The notes under the pieces are model-generated. The model was not told the origin of the DNA, did not search any database, and saw only the letters and a program-made list of their open reading frames with translations. A stretch of 52,878 nt of DNA, from the NCBI RefSeq assembly GCF_010091925.1, contig NZ_WVID01000037.1, positions 1-52,878 on the forward strand. Direction: 5' to 3'. This stretch comes from Nostoc sp. B(2019) (GTDB lineage Bacteria; Cyanobacteriota; Cyanobacteriia; Cyanobacteriales; Nostocaceae). The translations under genes were made by a program, and so were the position numbers. Numbering within the stretch: the first letter of the stretch is position 1; each line of letters begins with the position of its first letter. This document shows positions 51,065 through 52,878 of this stretch, one piece after another.

Positions 51065-51319
51065 ATGCAGAGTATCAAGTTATGTTCTCATGTTGGGGCC
51101 GACGGCATTTTACACCTGAATATCCCCGTGGGGATAACGGACAAAGAAATAGAAGTAATGGTAATTGATCAACAGCTAGAACCATCAGCCCAAACAAAAA
51201 CACCAGAAGAGTTAGGATGGTCGCCAGGGTTTTTTGAAAAGACCTACGGCATTTGTCAAGACGATCCAATTGTCATTGATTCTGAAGGCGATTTTGAGGT
51301 CAGGGAAGAAATACTATGA
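51065..51319 (+). CDS. Antitoxin-like protein (VapB type)
   Basis: The 84-residue protein starts with a strand-rich DNA-binding-like half (MQSIKLCSHVGADGILHLNI, a swapped-hairpin pattern) and ends in an acidic, flexible tail (GFFEKTYGICQDDPIVIDSE), as in VapB-type antitoxins. Its stop overlaps the start of a vapC fragment (ATGA), the usual toxin-antitoxin arrangement. The toxin is broken, so this antitoxin is an orphan. Confidence 0.75.
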   Translation: MQSIKLCSHVGADGILHLNIPVGITDKEIEVMVIDQQLEPSAQTKTPEELGWSPGFFEKTYGICQDDPIVIDSEGDFEVREEIL

Positions 51320-51396
51320 GATATTTGTTAGATACTAATGTTTGCGCTCGTTGGAGTTTAGTGGGTCATGAACTTTCAGTTCAGCACCACGGATGA
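51316..51396 (+). pseudogene. VapC-type PIN toxin, truncated
   Basis: The frame MRYLLDTNVCARW is the start of a PIN-domain toxin with its first catalytic Asp, but it loses homology after about 10-13 residues and stops after 26. The remaining catalytic acids are missing. Confidence 0.75.
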
Positions 51397-51537
51397 AAAT
51401 CCTTATTCCTTCTGCCCTCTGCCGTCAGCATAGCTGCCTTATTTTCAGAGGAGACTCAATAATTTAACTCGAAGAAACAAATAGACTCTGGTGATAGAGT
51501 AAAAACTACATCAACAGCAGTAGGGAAATTCAAAAAA

Positions 51538-52032
51538 ATGAAGATTTTAGAGCAAACTGAAGATGTTTTAACGTTTCAAAATCCAGCTAGAGATTTTTGG
51601 TTTGGTATGATTTTTCTCCTCTTTGTCAGTCCACCTGTCATAGTATTGTTTGCTATGTATACTATGTCAGGTGGGTGGTGGGGATTCCTGTACTTGCTTG
51701 TAGTAGCAGGTGGATTTTATCTAGCCTTGCAACAGATATGGGCAAGTAAAGTAGTTAAAGTTTGTAGTTTCAATAAAGCTCTCAGCAAGGTAACTGTCAA
51801 ATACCACGGCTTACAAACTAAAATCAAGAATTTTCCGCTCCAAGATGTCCAAACAGTTGAGGTGAGACACAGAACAGGCTTTGCCTACGGTTGTGCGTTT
51901 GAATGTCACCAACTTTGGCTTGTTACAAGGAACTTCAATAGAGATATTTCTTTATCAGAGGAAGGTAATGACAAGGCTTCGTTAGAGGCACTCGCTAATC
52001 GAGTTCGAGAATTCTTAATCTTAAGCAATTGA
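51538..52032 (+). CDS. Membrane protein of unknown function, 164 aa
   Basis: The protein starts MKILEQTEDVLTFQNPARDF and has two hydrophobic segments (about residues 20-40 and 46-66), then a soluble strand-rich tail (SFNKALSKVTVKYHGLQTKI). It has the same layout as the gene at 5668 and is probably a paralogue. It has its own upstream region and may be expressed alone. Confidence 0.6.
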   Translation: MKILEQTEDVLTFQNPARDFWFGMIFLLFVSPPVIVLFAMYTMSGGWWGFLYLLVVAGGFYLALQQIWASKVVKVCSFNKALSKVTVKYHGLQTKIKNFPLQDVQTVEVRHRTGFAYGCAFECHQLWLVTRNFNRDISLSEEGNDKASLEALANRVREFLILSN

Positions 52033-52100
52033 TTAGTGTAGGTTGTTGCTAAATTCAAAATTTGAGAACGTATTAAAAAAAAATGCTCAGGAGTGAATAG

Positions 52101-52463
52101 GTGGATATGAACCAGAAATTAGATGATAAACAAGCACGGTTTCAAAGCGAAAATACATCAAATCGCTTAGGACATATAGCCTCTAATTTAGCTAGATTGA
52201 GAACATTTTGTAATACTGCTTACCCTCAAGCAGTTGAAAGTGTGGCAGATGAAACTATGTGTTTTATCGAATGGACAGCAGCAGAAATTGAACCAGAATA
52301 TGCCGAAGAATTGGTGAACATCCAAGTTCAATTAGCAGGATGGAAATTAAAGTTTGATAGTCTTTGGTCTGATGAGAGCGAACGCACAAATATGTCCGAG
52401 CAAGCTAGTGCTTGGTCAGAGCGAGTGTTAGATATGTCAGGGTTGTTGTCCGAATCTATCTAA
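52101..52463 (+). CDS. Hypothetical helical protein, 120 aa
   Basis: The product (MDMNQKLDDKQARFQSENTS and RLGHIASNLARLRTFCNTAY) is alpha-helical throughout, with several Trp residues (FIEWTAAEIEPEYAEELVNI). It lacks a membrane segment or known motif. A GTG at 52101 or the ATG at 52107 is possible as start. Confidence 0.5.
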   Translation: MDMNQKLDDKQARFQSENTSNRLGHIASNLARLRTFCNTAYPQAVESVADETMCFIEWTAAEIEPEYAEELVNIQVQLAGWKLKFDSLWSDESERTNMSEQASAWSERVLDMSGLLSESI

Positions 52464-52711
52464 AATTTTATTTAAAGACAGTTGCCCTCACCTGCATGAA
52501 TACTCAAATGCGCTCTAATTCTCCAGATATTTATTCACAGGACTTACGCAACTGGCACAGCGCGATCGCAATTTTATAGTATTTACGTACTATGTCAAAG
52601 TGGCGTACCTAGAGGGCATTGCTGAAATTAATAACAGTAATTAGCTGTGTTAAGTATTTTTCAAATCATGAGAAAATGAGTTGAGTATTCATAAAATAAA
52701 TCTTGTAGTTT
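52464..52711. other. Region before a transposase, likely insertion-sequence end
   Basis: The stretch contains a HIP1 site (GCGATCGC at about 52562), AT-rich DNA and the word GAAAATGAGTTGA that also occurs in the MITE-like element at 38046. It may hold the left end of the insertion sequence whose transposase begins at 52712. No gene is seen. Confidence 0.4.
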
Positions 52712-52878
52712 ATGAGATTTACAAAACTTAACTATTGCCAGTACTTGTTAAGTAGTCAGATTAATTATACTCTGACAAATTTGGCAGAGCATTTAGAGCG
52801 GATTAGTCATGATAAAATTAACCGTTATCTTAAGAATGAAAAGTTAACACCACGTTTACTTTGGGATAATGTTAAAGA
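52712..52878 (+). CDS. IS701/IS4-type transposase, N-terminal part (cut by window end)
   Basis: The 55 codons in the window read MRFTKLNYCQYLLSSQINYT, LAEHLERISHDKINRYLKNE and LTPRLLWDNVK, a start I associate with IS701/IS4-like cyanobacterial transposases. The DDE catalytic part lies beyond the window, so completeness cannot be judged. Confidence 0.75.
   Translation, partial: MRFTKLNYCQYLLSSQINYTLTNLAEHLERISHDKINRYLKNEKLTPRLLWDNVK

Overview
The window looks like part of a large plasmid from a filamentous, Nostoc/Anabaena-type cyanobacterium. Three things support this: the HIP1 octamer GCGATCGC recurs throughout, short dispersed repeats of the Nostoc kind are scattered through genes and intergenic DNA, and several protein families are ones I know mainly from Nostocales plasmids (a CyRepA1-like replication protein, DUF1392, DUF5132). 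A ParA/ParB pair (29.9-31.6 kb) and the replication protein (41.6-44.8 kb) form the plasmid core. All calls were made by reading the sequence; no database search was run.

Layout. 0-6.3 kb: a fused DUF262/HNH (GmrSD-type) putative restriction protein between broken copies of an EVE-domain gene, then small plasmid genes, a DCC-family protein and a frameshifted thioredoxin. 6.3-14.2 kb: an accretion zone in which a methyltransferase, a P-loop kinase and four GNAT acetyltransferases are interleaved with partial copies of one plasmid gene, a ParB/KorB-like HTH protein whose longest copies are at 13381 (lacking its end) and 50078 (complete). 14.3-23.3 kb: an iron/siderophore uptake island (AraC-type regulator, AMIN-TonB receptor, two binding lipoproteins, FhuF-like reductase, MFS transporter) lying between two broken nuclease (SNase) genes. 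23.7-27.1 kb: HU, a HEARO/omega-RNA-like region with a truncated IscB, a PEP-CTERM alpha/beta hydrolase and an HNH nuclease.

27.3-29.7 kb: a long array of 28 tRNA or tRNA-like genes behind one near-consensus promoter. It appears to contain every amino-acid identity if the interrupted gene at 28274 is counted as tRNA-Phe. It has clear oddities: a 24-nt repeat in an anticodon loop, two Leu-anticodon tRNAs without the long variable arm, and several degenerate arms. 29.9-31.9 kb: parAB. 32.3-41.5 kb: a redox/detoxification region (LysR and TetR regulators, quinone oxidoreductase, NADP-binding oxidoreductase, aldo/keto reductase, NmrA-like protein, glyoxalase-fold protein) containing a SnoaL-like gene split by a MITE-like insert. 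41.5-49.5 kb: replication protein, AlkB-like dioxygenase and a leftward run of small plasmid genes. 49.6-52.9 kb: XRE regulator, the complete ParB/KorB-like gene, an orphan antitoxin with a truncated VapC, two small genes and the start of a transposase.

The replicon keeps itself with parAB, the replication protein, HU and possibly the ParB-like genes; the rest is accessory cargo. The most unusual material is the tRNA array with its interrupted genes, the accretion zone punctuated by fragments of one gene family, and the orphan HEARO RNA.
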